This document shows, piece by piece, positions 23,475-31,989 of a DNA stretch of 64,000 nt (positions within the stretch are counted from its first letter, which is position 1; each line of letters begins with the position of its first letter). The translations under genes and the position numbers were made by a program. Location of the stretch: NCBI GenBank assembly GCA_045123995.1, contig JBGVKY010000026.1:1-64000 (forward strand). Reading direction: 5' to 3'. This DNA comes from HGM11501 sp045123995 (GTDB lineage Bacteria; Bacillota; Clostridia; CAKSNL01; HGM11501). Under the pieces are notes generated by a model. The model was not told the DNA's origin, searched no databases, and saw only the letters and a list, made by a program, of their open reading frames with translations.

Positions 23475-24074
23475 ATGAAAAAATTATTTGTTCTTTCCGT
23501 AACCTTATTTGTAATAGTAAATATTCTTCACATCTATGCAGAGGGGGAAAAGGAAAAAATCGCAGAAAATGTATTAAGGCTTCATGTGGTGGCAGAAAGC
23601 AATCTGGAAAAAGACCAGAAAATAAAAATCAGGGTGCGGGATGCCGTGCTTTCTAATTACGGAAACATTTTATCATCTGCCAAAAACAAAAAAGAAGCCA
23701 TTGAACTTTTTTATGAATACGAAGAAGAAATATTGAAAACAGTAAAGGAAGAACTTGTAAAAAACGGTGCTTCTCCTCATGTTTCCGTAAGTATAGGGAA
23801 ATGTCGTTTTCCAACAAAGGTTTATGGCAACTTAAGGCTTCCCGGGGGAGAATATGACGCTGTCAATATAAAAATAGGAAAGGCAAAAGGAGAAAACTGG
23901 TGGTGTGTCATGTATCCTCCCATGTGCTTTACCTCCTGCATTGACGGAAAGGTGGCAGAGGAAAATCTTGATAGGCTAAAGAAAAATTTAGGTGAGGGCA
24001 GATTTTCCCTGATAAGCGATGATTCTAAAGATATAAAAATTAAATTCAAAATATTAGAACTGTTTGCAAAATAA
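23475..24074 (+). CDS. spoIIR: Stage II sporulation protein R
   Basis: The 199-residue secreted signalling protein is made in the forespore and triggers SpoIIGA to process pro-sigma-E in the mother cell. An N-terminal signal/membrane helix (about 4-20) is followed by the conserved RLHVVAESNLEKDQKIKIRVRD start of the SpoIIR domain (split here as RLHVVAESN and IRVRDAVL), then GGEYDAVNIKIG and GENWWCVMYPPMCF. ATG 23475 follows the SD aaagggg; the frame is open further upstream but lacks a better start. Its SD is buried in the ruvB terminator hairpin. Confidence 0.94.
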   Translation: MKKLFVLSVTLFVIVNILHIYAEGEKEKIAENVLRLHVVAESNLEKDQKIKIRVRDAVLSNYGNILSSAKNKKEAIELFYEYEEEILKTVKEELVKNGASPHVSVSIGKCRFPTKVYGNLRLPGGEYDAVNIKIGKAKGENWWCVMYPPMCFTSCIDGKVAEENLDRLKKNLGEGRFSLISDDSKDIKIKFKILELFAK

Positions 24075-24102
24075 AAGGGTGCTTACCGCACCTTTTTATT
24101 TT
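24068..24102. terminator. Bidirectional terminator between spoIIR and the araC-type gene
   Basis: A 15-bp stem (24068-24082 with 24088-24102, one G-U pair) and 5-nt loop. It overlaps the ends of both convergent genes. Confidence 0.82.
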
Positions 24103-24851
24103 GCATTCATATGTATTTCTGAAAACTTTTTTCTGTAGCTTGAGGGAGAGATTTTTTTGTGATACTTAAAAAAATTGATACAGGAAGATAAATCGTTGCC
24201 GAAGCCTAAGAGAGTTGATATTTCCTTTAAGGAATAATTGGTGTTTAAGAGCAGATTTTCAAATTCGTCGCATAAAAGCTTGTCAATCAGCTTTTTCAAG
24301 GAAATTCCGTAAGCCTTTTTTATTATCCTTGACATATGCTCTGAGTTGTAATCGAAATGTGCAGAAACAGTTTTTGCAGTAAGACCTGCTTTGGCATTTA
24401 TTCTTATCCATTCGTGTACTTCTTTTGGAAGCTTGCTTTTAAGCTCATTGATATGGGCTGATTTTATATTAAGGAGAATATGCTCGGTTATAATTCTTGA
24501 GGCTTCGTTATCTTTATTTGCTGAAGTATCATAATGAATAAGCTCGCGGAACATTCCGGCGCCCACAAAGTTACCGGTATACCCGCAATATTCCAAGGGA
24601 AAATCACCTGTAAAGTGAAGCCAGTAAAAGGAGGTTTTCCCATAACTTTGCTTGTGACCGCCGTGGAGCACTCCGGGTCTTAAAAGCACAAGGTCTCCTT
24701 TTGTAAGTTCGTATATTTTATCTTCTTCAAAGAGAGATACTGTTCCCTCGGTAACATAAATGATTTCAAAGGTCTGTTCAATTCTTTCAGGATGAATCCA
24801 CTCATGGTCAGTGGTAAAAAGCCCCATAATTTTGAAATTTATGTCTTTCAT
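24096..24851 (-). CDS. AraC-family transcriptional regulator
   Basis: The 251-residue protein has an N-terminal cupin-like ligand-binding domain (TFEIIYVTEGTVSLF, then GDLVLLRPGVLHGG) and two C-terminal AraC helix-turn-helix units (about residues 155-251; NYSLKEISTLLGFGN is the second). Such regulators usually activate adjacent sugar genes. It is divergent from a GH127 gene, so arabinose-containing glycans are the likely signal. ATG 24851 is used because the frame's earlier TTG (24914) lies upstream of the predicted transcription start. The true start is somewhat uncertain, as the SD is weak. Confidence 0.88.
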   Translation of the reverse strand: MKDINFKIMGLFTTDHEWIHPERIEQTFEIIYVTEGTVSLFEEDKIYELTKGDLVLLRPGVLHGGHKQSYGKTSFYWLHFTGDFPLEYCGYTGNFVGAGMFRELIHYDTSANKDNEASRIITEHILLNIKSAHINELKSKLPKEVHEWIRINAKAGLTAKTVSAHFDYNSEHMSRIIKKAYGISLKKLIDKLLCDEFENLLLNTNYSLKEISTLLGFGNDLSSCINFFKYHKKISPSSYRKKFSEIHMNAK

Positions 24852-24905
24852 GTCTTGTTTTCTCAACTCTTCTCTGATTTTATATATTGTTTTTTTTCTA
24901 AAAAG

Positions 24906-24934
24906 AGTATACAATAAAAAATGTATAATGTCAA
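24906..24934 (-). promoter_or_regulatory. Promoter of the araC-type gene, overlapping the divergent GH127 -10 box
   Basis: On the minus strand TTGACA (24934-24929), 17-nt spacer, TATACT (24911-24906). A plus-strand TATAAT (24924-24929), a candidate -10 box for GH127, abuts its -35 box, so the two polymerases could not bind together. Confidence 0.78.
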
Positions 24935-24952
24935 GAAAAGGGGAAAGAGGAT

Positions 24953-26761
24953 ATGTCGATTAAAAATTTATCGGTTACAAAACTTAAAAAAGGATTTTTA
25001 CACGATAAGGCTTTACTTAATCTTAAAATCACAATGGATGCTGTCTGGAACCAGTTCAGAGATACAGGAAGAATTGATGCTTTTAAATGCGATTGGGAAG
25101 AGGGAATGGATAAAAAGCCCCACTATTACTGGGATTCTGATGTGGCTAAATGGATGGAAGCCGCAGCGTATCTTTTGGGAAAAGAAGAAGATACTGAATT
25201 AAGGGAGAAAGTGGAATGGTTAATTGACAGAATAGAGGAAAATCAGGGAGAAGACGGATATTTTAACATATATTTTACCGTTTGCGATCCTGAAAACAGA
25301 TTTAAATTCCGTTCTCATCACGAGCTTTACTGTGCAGGACACCTTATGGAGGCTGCAGCGGCATATCACGAAAATACCGGAGATGAGAGATTTATAAATC
25401 TCATGGAAAAATATTCTGATTATATCACGAAGGTTTTCGTAGAAGAAAAATCAGCGGCTTTTGCAACTCCTGGACATGAAGAAATTGAACTTGCTCTTAT
25501 AAGAATGTATGAAGCTACAGGCAAAAAGAAGTTTTTAGACTTAGCAATGTACTTTATAAACACCAGAGGAGAAGAAAAGGAAAAGGATATAGAACAAATC
25601 TGTGATGATTTCTATACCCAGAGCCATTTACCCGTAAGAGAACAGAAGGAAGCAAAAGGCCATTCTGTAAGAGCTTTATATCTTTACTGTGCAATGGCAT
25701 CTGCCGCTAAAGAAACAAATGATAAGGAACTTCTTAAAGCCTGCGAGACTTTATTCCGTGATATGGTCGATAAAAAGATGCATATAACAGGAGGTCTTGG
25801 TCAGAATCACTTTGGAGAGGCATTCACTTTGGGATATGACCTTAAAAATGAAGAGGCTTATTCCGAAACCTGTGCATCCATCGCTATGATTTTATTCTGC
25901 GAAAGAATGTTTGATATGAATCATTCTTCCGAATATACAGATATCATTGAAAAAGAGCTTTATAATGGTATGATGTCAGGTCTTTCATTAAGCGGTGACA
26001 GATTTTTCTATACAAATCCTTCGGAGATAAACCTTAAAAATCACGAAAGAAAGAAAACGGGATGGAGAGGAAGAGAAGACTGGCTTCCCATCACTCAGAG
26101 ACCTGAAATTTTTGAATGTTCCTGCTGCCCTCCTAACTTGAACAGAACTCTGGCTTCCGTTGAACGCCTGGTTTACTATAAAGACGGTAAAGACATTTAC
26201 ATAAATCAGTTTGCAGAAAGCGAATATGATGACGGTGAAATCAAGGTTAAAATGACAACAGATTATCCTAATAGCGATGAAGTCAAAGTGTCAGTAGAAG
26301 GTGCGGAAAATGTATATATAAGAATTCCTGCGTTTTCCCCAAAATTTACACTTTCTGCAAAGTACAAAATGGTTAAGGGCTATGCAAAGACAACAGATAA
26401 AAAATTTACCTTGAAGCTTGATATGAGTCCAAAGTTCATGATGGCAAACGAAAATGTTTCTGAAGATATGAATAAGATTGCTGTTACCATGGGCCCTGTA
26501 GTATACTGTGCAGAGGGAATTGACAACAAGGAAAATCTCTGGAAAATTTATTTTGATGTAAAGGGAAGCCTTAAAATCAAAAAGAATAAGGAGTTTTTAC
26601 TTCCCACGCTTAAAGCTGATGCTTTCGTAAGGCAGACAAATGATGCTCTTTACTCAGAATTATCTGAAAAATATAAGAAAACGACCCTTAATATGATTCC
26701 TTATTACTGTTTTGCAAACCGTGGCGAAACAGACATGAGAATCTGGTTTTATTACAAATAA
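24953..26761 (+). CDS. GH127-family beta-L-arabinofuranosidase
   Basis: The 602-residue protein matches the glycoside hydrolase 127 (DUF1680) family throughout, with an alpha/alpha barrel followed by beta-sandwich domains. The zinc-site motif ECSCCPPN (about residues 385-392) supplies the cysteines that in HypBA1 of Bifidobacterium include the catalytic nucleophile. It should release L-arabinose from beta-L-arabinofuranosides such as plant hydroxyproline-rich glycans. There is no signal peptide, so it acts in the cytosol on imported oligosaccharides. It is adjacent and divergent to an AraC regulator. The SD (aggggaaagagg) lies very close to the predicted transcription start. Confidence 0.93.
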   Translation: MSIKNLSVTKLKKGFLHDKALLNLKITMDAVWNQFRDTGRIDAFKCDWEEGMDKKPHYYWDSDVAKWMEAAAYLLGKEEDTELREKVEWLIDRIEENQGEDGYFNIYFTVCDPENRFKFRSHHELYCAGHLMEAAAAYHENTGDERFINLMEKYSDYITKVFVEEKSAAFATPGHEEIELALIRMYEATGKKKFLDLAMYFINTRGEEKEKDIEQICDDFYTQSHLPVREQKEAKGHSVRALYLYCAMASAAKETNDKELLKACETLFRDMVDKKMHITGGLGQNHFGEAFTLGYDLKNEEAYSETCASIAMILFCERMFDMNHSSEYTDIIEKELYNGMMSGLSLSGDRFFYTNPSEINLKNHERKKTGWRGREDWLPITQRPEIFECSCCPPNLNRTLASVERLVYYKDGKDIYINQFAESEYDDGEIKVKMTTDYPNSDEVKVSVEGAENVYIRIPAFSPKFTLSAKYKMVKGYAKTTDKKFTLKLDMSPKFMMANENVSEDMNKIAVTMGPVVYCAEGIDNKENLWKIYFDVKGSLKIKKNKEFLLPTLKADAFVRQTNDALYSELSEKYKKTTLNMIPYYCFANRGETDMRIWFYYK

Positions 26762-26763
26762 AA

Positions 26764-26802
26764 GAAAAAAACACTCCTCTTATAAAAGATGAGTGTTTTT
26801 TT
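26764..26802 (+). terminator. Terminator of the GH127 gene
   Basis: AAAACACTC pairs with GAGTGTTTT, plus an inner TCTT/AAGA stem, followed by a T-run. Confidence 0.85.
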
Positions 26803-26824
26803 CTTTGGAAACCTTAAAAAAGTG

Positions 26825-26853
26825 TTGCAAAAAGAGGAAATTTTATGTATAAT
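26825..26853 (+). promoter_or_regulatory. Promoter of the cysE operon
   Basis: TTGCAA (26825-26830), 17-nt spacer, TATAAT (26848-26853). Confidence 0.8.
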
Positions 26854-26886
26854 ATAATGAAGATTATGCTATAAGGAGAATTGTTT

Positions 26887-27522
26887 GTGTTTGGATATTT
26901 TAAGTCTATAAAAGAAAGGGATCCTGCGGCAAGAGGGGCTTTAAGTATTTTCTTTAACTACCCTTGCGTTCACGCCATTTTCTGGCACAGGATTGCACAC
27001 TTTTTCTATAAGATAAAATTTTACTTTTTAGCAAGATTGATTTCACAGATTGTAAGATGGTTTACCTTGATTGAAATTCACCCGGGCGCAACCATCGGTA
27101 AGAATTTACTTATCGACCACGGCTGCGGTGTTATCATAGGTGAAACAGCTGAAATCGGTGATAACTGTACAATCTACCAGGGGGTTACTCTTGGAGGTAC
27201 GGGCAAGGATGTGGGAAAGAGACATCCTACCATAGGAAATAATGTTATGATTGGTGCAGGTGCTAAGGTTTTAGGGCCCTTCAAGGTTGGTGACGGGTCT
27301 AAAATTGCGGCAAATGCTGTGGTATTAAACGAGGTTCCTGAAAATTCCACCTGTGTCGGCGTTCCGGGAAGAATAGTCAAAAGAGGAGAAAAGAAAATTG
27401 ACTTGGATCAGATACATATACCTGACCCGGTATCCTTGGAATTTTGCAGAATGCAAAAGGAAATTGACGATCTTAAAGAAATAATTTTGAAGTTAAAGGA
27501 GAAAAACAATGAAAGTATTTAA
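26887..27522 (+). CDS. cysE: Serine O-acetyltransferase
   Basis: The 211-residue enzyme acetylates L-serine with acetyl-CoA, the first step of cysteine synthesis. An N-terminal helical part leads to the left-handed beta-helix with hexapeptide repeats (HPGATIGKNLLIDHG, GETAEIGDNCTIYQG, GGTGKD, IGNNVMIGAGAKVLG) and a C-terminal tail that usually contacts cysteine synthase. GTG 26887 is chosen since it lies 8 nt after the SD aaggag; TTG 26881 is too close. It overlaps cysS by 14 bp, linking cysteine supply with its tRNA charging. Confidence 0.94.
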   Translation: MFGYFKSIKERDPAARGALSIFFNYPCVHAIFWHRIAHFFYKIKFYFLARLISQIVRWFTLIEIHPGATIGKNLLIDHGCGVIIGETAEIGDNCTIYQGVTLGGTGKDVGKRHPTIGNNVMIGAGAKVLGPFKVGDGSKIAANAVVLNEVPENSTCVGVPGRIVKRGEKKIDLDQIHIPDPVSLEFCRMQKEIDDLKEIILKLKEKNNESI

Positions 27523-28894
27523 CACCATGACTGCAAAAAAAGAAGAGTTTGTACCCATCAAAGAAGGGGAGGTAAGCATTTATGCCTGCGGCCCCACGGT
27601 ATATAACTTCTTTCATATAGGAAACGCCAGAATGTTCGTGGTTTTCGACACGCTTCGCCGCTATTTCGAATATCTTGGATACAAGGTGAATTTTGTTCAG
27701 AACTTCACGGATATAGACGATAAAATGATTAAAAAGGCAAATGAAGAAAATACAACCGTTAAGGATATTGCTGAAAAATATATAGGAGAATATTTTACCG
27801 ATGCAAAGGGGCTTAACATCAAGGAGGCAACATGCCATCCTAAAGCAACGGAGAATATTGAAGCCATCATAGATATAATAACATCTCTCATCGATAAAGG
27901 CTATGCCTACGAGGTTGAGGGCGATGTTTATTTCGAAGTTGAAAAATGCAAAAACTACGGCAAGCTCATTCATCAGAGCTTAGAGGATTTAAAAAGCGGT
28001 GCAAGAATTGATATAGATGAAAGAAAGAAGTCTCCTCTTGACTTTGCACTCTGGAAAGCGGCAAAGCCCGGAGAACCTTTCTGGAAGAGCCCCTGGGGAG
28101 AAGGAAGACCCGGCTGGCATATTGAATGCAGTGCCATGAGCACAAAGTATCTGGGTAAAACCATTGACATTCACGGTGGAGCCATTGACCTTATTTTCCC
28201 TCACCACACCAATGAAATAGCCCAGAGCGAATGTGCAAACGGATGTGAATTTGTCCGCTACTGGATGCATAATGCTTATATTAACGTTGACAACAGAAAG
28301 ATGTCAAAGTCACTGAACAACTTCTTTACAGTAAGAGATGTATCTGAAAAATACAGCTATAATGTAATTCGCCTTTTCCTTTTGAGTGCCCATTACAGGA
28401 GCCCCATGAATTTTTCAGATGCACTTATGGCATCTTCCAAGAATGCACTTGAAAGAATTACAACCTGCGTATCCAATCTTGAATTTTTGGAAGAAAAAGC
28501 AGAAGAAAAGGGACTCTCTTCAGAATTTGCCGCTAAAATGGATTCATTCCGTGACGCCTTCAAAAAGGGAATGGATGATGACTTAAATACGGCCGATGCG
28601 ATTGCAGCTATATTCGAGGCGGTAAAAGAAGCAAACTTAAATGCTGAAAATCTTTCTAAAGAAAGCATTATATACGCGAAAGATTTGATTTTAGAGCTTT
28701 GCACTGTTTTAGGTATAGTTGTTAAAGAAGAGAAAGAAAGCTTAGATGAAATGGTTGAAGCTCTCATTCAGGAAAGAACAGAAGCCAAGAAAAATAAAGA
28801 CTTTGCGAAAGCTGATGAAATCAGAGATAAATTAAAGGATATGGGCATCATCCTTGAAGACACCAGAGCGGGCGTAAAATGGAAAAAGATATAA
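27509..28894 (+). CDS. cysS: Cysteine-tRNA ligase
   Basis: The 461-residue class I synthetase charges tRNA-Cys. HIGH appears as FFHIGNAR (about 36-43) and KMSKS as KMSKSLNN (264-271). The zinc-site residues of CysRS are visible (an early ACGPTVYN and the later WHIECSAMS and HHTNEIAQSE). It starts inside the cysE 3' end and overlaps mrnC by 16 bp, the conserved clostridial cysE-cysS-mrnC order. Confidence 0.97.
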   Translation: MKVFNTMTAKKEEFVPIKEGEVSIYACGPTVYNFFHIGNARMFVVFDTLRRYFEYLGYKVNFVQNFTDIDDKMIKKANEENTTVKDIAEKYIGEYFTDAKGLNIKEATCHPKATENIEAIIDIITSLIDKGYAYEVEGDVYFEVEKCKNYGKLIHQSLEDLKSGARIDIDERKKSPLDFALWKAAKPGEPFWKSPWGEGRPGWHIECSAMSTKYLGKTIDIHGGAIDLIFPHHTNEIAQSECANGCEFVRYWMHNAYINVDNRKMSKSLNNFFTVRDVSEKYSYNVIRLFLLSAHYRSPMNFSDALMASSKNALERITTCVSNLEFLEEKAEEKGLSSEFAAKMDSFRDAFKKGMDDDLNTADAIAAIFEAVKEANLNAENLSKESIIYAKDLILELCTVLGIVVKEEKESLDEMVEALIQERTEAKKNKDFAKADEIRDKLKDMGIILEDTRAGVKWKKI

Positions 28895-29298
28895 TGAAGG
28901 ACATATCTTTTGAAAGCCCTAAAAGCTATTCGCCCCTGGCTCTGGCTTACATTGGAGACGCGGTTCATACTATGTATATAAGAAGCCGTATTTTGGAAAC
29001 AGGGGACAAAAAAGTAAACGAGCTTCACAAACTTTGCTCTTTTTTCGTTAAGGCTAACGCCCAGAGCCGGGTTATACTTAAACTTTTGAGTGAGCTTACG
29101 AAGGAAGAGGAAGCAGTTTACAAGCGAGGTCGTAATGCCAAAAGCTATACAGTACCGAAAAATGCTGATGTTACGGACTATCGTCACGCCACAGGCTTTG
29201 AAGCCTTGATTGGATATTTATACTTAAGTAAAGATGTAGAGAGGTTGGAATATCTTCTTGACCGCTCTTATGAAATTATAAAAACGGAGGAAAAATAA
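28879..29298 (+). CDS. mrnC: Mini-ribonuclease III (23S rRNA maturation)
   Basis: The 139-residue RNase III-like catalytic domain has no dsRNA-binding domain and matures the 23S rRNA ends in Firmicutes. The conserved catalytic helix ALAYIGDAVHTMYIR (about 22-36) holds the metal-binding Asp, and TGFEALIGYLYL the later Glu. ATG 28879 is used; an alternative ATG at 28894 would remove the overlap with cysS. Confidence 0.93.
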   Translation: MEKDIMKDISFESPKSYSPLALAYIGDAVHTMYIRSRILETGDKKVNELHKLCSFFVKANAQSRVILKLLSELTKEEEAVYKRGRNAKSYTVPKNADVTDYRHATGFEALIGYLYLSKDVERLEYLLDRSYEIIKTEEK

Positions 29299-30536
29299 TG
29301 TTTACAGAAAGAGTATCAAAAATTGACAAAGAGTTGGCTAATGCCATAGAAAATGAGGTTTCACGTCAGCAGAATAAGATAGAGCTTATTGCTTCTGAAA
29401 ACTTTGTAACAAGAGAAGTAATGGAAGCTATGGGATCTCCTCTTACAAATAAGTATGCAGAGGGTTATCCCGGAAAACGTTATTACGGAGGCTGCGAGCA
29501 TGTTGACGTTGTAGAAGAGCTGGCAAGAGAAAGAGCGAAAAAGCTCTTTGGTGCAGCTTTTGCAAACGTACAGCCACACAGCGGTGCTCAGGCTAATATG
29601 GCAGCTTTCTTTGCCCTTTTGGAGCCCGGCGACACTTATATGGGAATGAATCTTGCTCACGGTGGACATTTAAGCCATGGTTCTCCGGTAAATATGTCAG
29701 GTAAATATTTCAACGTTGTTCCTTACGGGGTTAACGAAGAAACCCAGATGATAGATTATGAGGAAGTAAGAAGAATCGCCCTTGAGGTAAAGCCTAAGAT
29801 GATTTTGGCAGGAGCAAGTGCATACTCAAGAACCATTGATTTTAAGAAATTTTCCGAAATTGCAAAAGAAGTAGGCGCTTATTTCATGGTGGATATGGCT
29901 CATATAGCAGGACTTGTTGCGGCAGGGCTTCATCCAAATCCCTGCGAATATGCGGATGTTGTTACAACCACAACTCATAAAACATTAAGAGGTCCCAGAG
30001 GCGGTCTTATCCTTACAAATGATGAGGAACTTGCAAAGAAAATAGATAAGGCTATTTTCCCCGGAATACAGGGCGGTCCCTTGATGCACGTTATTGCCGG
30101 AAAAGCTATGTGCTTCTATGAGGCTTTAAGCGATGACTTCAAGGCTTATCAGACACAGGTGGTTAAAAATGCCAGAACTCTGGCAGAAAGCTTAGTAGAA
30201 GAAGGCTTTGACATTGTATCTGGCGGAACAGACAATCACCTTATGTTGGTTGATGTAAGAAAGTTTAATTTAACAGGTAAGGAACTTGAAAGAAGACTGG
30301 ATGATCTGGGTGTAACCTGCAATAAAAATGCTATTCCATTTGATCCTGAGAAGCCTTTCGTAACAAGCGGTATCCGTCTTGGAAGTCCGGCGGTTACAAC
30401 AAGAGGATTCAAGGAAGAGGATATGAAAGTTGTTGCTAAAATCGTAAAGATTGCAGCAGTGGGCGACGAATCTAAATATGATGAAGCAAAAGCTATGGTA
30501 AAAGCTCTTTGCGAAAAATATCCTCTTTACAACTAA
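29298..30536 (+). CDS. glyA: Serine hydroxymethyltransferase
   Basis: The 412-residue PLP enzyme interconverts serine and glycine while charging THF with a one-carbon unit. The internal aldimine lysine is Lys228 in TTTTHKTLRGPRGG. SENFVTREVMEAMGS, YPGKRYYGG and QPHSGAQAN are all standard. The ATG overlaps the last base of the mrnC stop. It extends the cysE-cysS-mrnC operon, joining serine/glycine and cysteine metabolism. Confidence 0.97.
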   Translation: MFTERVSKIDKELANAIENEVSRQQNKIELIASENFVTREVMEAMGSPLTNKYAEGYPGKRYYGGCEHVDVVEELARERAKKLFGAAFANVQPHSGAQANMAAFFALLEPGDTYMGMNLAHGGHLSHGSPVNMSGKYFNVVPYGVNEETQMIDYEEVRRIALEVKPKMILAGASAYSRTIDFKKFSEIAKEVGAYFMVDMAHIAGLVAAGLHPNPCEYADVVTTTTHKTLRGPRGGLILTNDEELAKKIDKAIFPGIQGGPLMHVIAGKAMCFYEALSDDFKAYQTQVVKNARTLAESLVEEGFDIVSGGTDNHLMLVDVRKFNLTGKELERRLDDLGVTCNKNAIPFDPEKPFVTSGIRLGSPAVTTRGFKEEDMKVVAKIVKIAAVGDESKYDEAKAMVKALCEKYPLYN

Positions 30537-30572
30537 GCTTTTATAAATAAAATACAGAAAGGAGGGATTTTT

Positions 30573-31838
30573 GTGGTATCAAGTCCTCTGGCAGACAGAA
30601 TAAGACCTTCGGAGATTTCTCAGGTAGTGGGACAAGAACATTTGCTGTCTGAAGGAAAGGCTCTCCGTAATATTTTAGAATCAGGCAATATTCCAAATAT
30701 GATTTTTTACGGGCCGTCGGGAACAGGCAAAACAACTGTTGCCAATATAGCTGCTAAAAAGAGCAATAAAAGGCTCTACCGTCTTAATGCAACCACCGCA
30801 GGAGTGGGTGATATAAAAAATATAATAGGCGACTTGGACGGAATTTTGGGTATGGACGGAGTTTTGCTTTACTTAGACGAGATTCAGAACTTCAATAAAA
30901 AACAACAGCAGTCCTTACTTGAATTTATTGAAAACGGAAAAATCACGCTTATAGCAAGCACCACAGAAAATCCCTACTTTTATATTTATAATGCGATACT
31001 TTCTAGATGTACTGTTTTCGAATTTAAGGATATAGCCCCAAAAGAAGTGGAAAAAGCCATAAAACGCGGGGCTGGAATTTTATCTGCGGACAGGGAGTTT
31101 GAAATTGAGGATGAAGCAGTAAGCCATATTGCCGCAGTTTCAGGAGGAGATGTGAGAAAGGCGTTAAATGCCTTGGAGGTGTGCCTCATAGCAACAAATC
31201 CGGATAAAGACGGAAAAATCAGGGTTACCTTATCTGATGCGGAAGCCTGCTCTCAGAAAAAGGCTATGAGGTATGATAAGGATGGAGACAGTCACTACGA
31301 CATTATAAGTGCTTTTCAGAAATCCATAAGAGGCTCTGATCCGGATGCAGCCATGCATTATCTTGCAAGGCTGGTGGCGTCTGATGATTTGCAGATTATA
31401 GCACGCCGACTTTTGGTAATTGCGGCAGAAGATGTGGGACTTGCATATCCACAGGCTATACAGATTGTAAAAGCCTGTGTTGATTCAGCTTTTCAGCTGG
31501 GCTTTCCCGAAGCAAGAATTCCTTTGGCTGAAGCCACACTTCTTTTGGCAACCGCGCCTAAATCAAACAGTGCCATTTGTGCCATTGACGAAGCTCTTTA
31601 TGACCTGGAAAAAGGAAAAACAGGGGATATTCCCTCGCACCTTAAAGATTCTCACTATAAAGGTGCTGCAAAAATGGGTCACGGAACGGAATATAAATAT
31701 CCTCATTCATACCCCAACCACTATGTATCTCAGCAATATCTACCGGATGCAATAAAGTCAAGAATATATTATAATCCGGGAGATAATAAGTTTGAGCAGG
31801 CAATAAGTGAATATCTTAAAAAATTAAAAGATATGTAA
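30573..31838 (+). CDS. rarA: Replication-associated recombination protein A (RarA/MgsA)
   Basis: The 421-residue AAA+ protein acts at stalled replication forks with SSB. Walker A is GPSGTGKTT (about 48-56), Walker B LYLDEIQNFN, sensor 1 ASTTENPYF, and the C-terminal tetramerisation region has the YKYPHSYPNHYVSQQYLP signature. The start is GTG with SD aaaggaggg. It is 36 nt after glyA with no terminator between, so it is probably cotranscribed. Confidence 0.94.
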   Translation: MVSSPLADRIRPSEISQVVGQEHLLSEGKALRNILESGNIPNMIFYGPSGTGKTTVANIAAKKSNKRLYRLNATTAGVGDIKNIIGDLDGILGMDGVLLYLDEIQNFNKKQQQSLLEFIENGKITLIASTTENPYFYIYNAILSRCTVFEFKDIAPKEVEKAIKRGAGILSADREFEIEDEAVSHIAAVSGGDVRKALNALEVCLIATNPDKDGKIRVTLSDAEACSQKKAMRYDKDGDSHYDIISAFQKSIRGSDPDAAMHYLARLVASDDLQIIARRLLVIAAEDVGLAYPQAIQIVKACVDSAFQLGFPEARIPLAEATLLLATAPKSNSAICAIDEALYDLEKGKTGDIPSHLKDSHYKGAAKMGHGTEYKYPHSYPNHYVSQQYLPDAIKSRIYYNPGDNKFEQAISEYLKKLKDM

Positions 31839-31843
31839 AACAA

Positions 31844-31870
31844 AAAGAGTTCCTTTTAGGAAACTCTTTC
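31844..31870 (+). terminator. Terminator after rarA
   Basis: AAAGAGTT pairs with AACTCTTT, extended by CC/GG with one bulge, then TCTGTTTG. The T-run is imperfect. Confidence 0.6.
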
Positions 31871-31989
31871 TGTTTGCGGCATTTCTGCCGCTTAAATTGG
31901 AGAAGGGAATAATGAAAAAGACTTGTGTGTTGCCACACAGTTATTATAATACCCTTTCTTTTAAGTTTTATTCAATTTTTGAGGTGTTT

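Noticed and set aside
26806..26886. T-box leader upstream of cysE-cysS
   Set aside because: The leader between promoter and start is only about 30 nt, far too short for a T-box.
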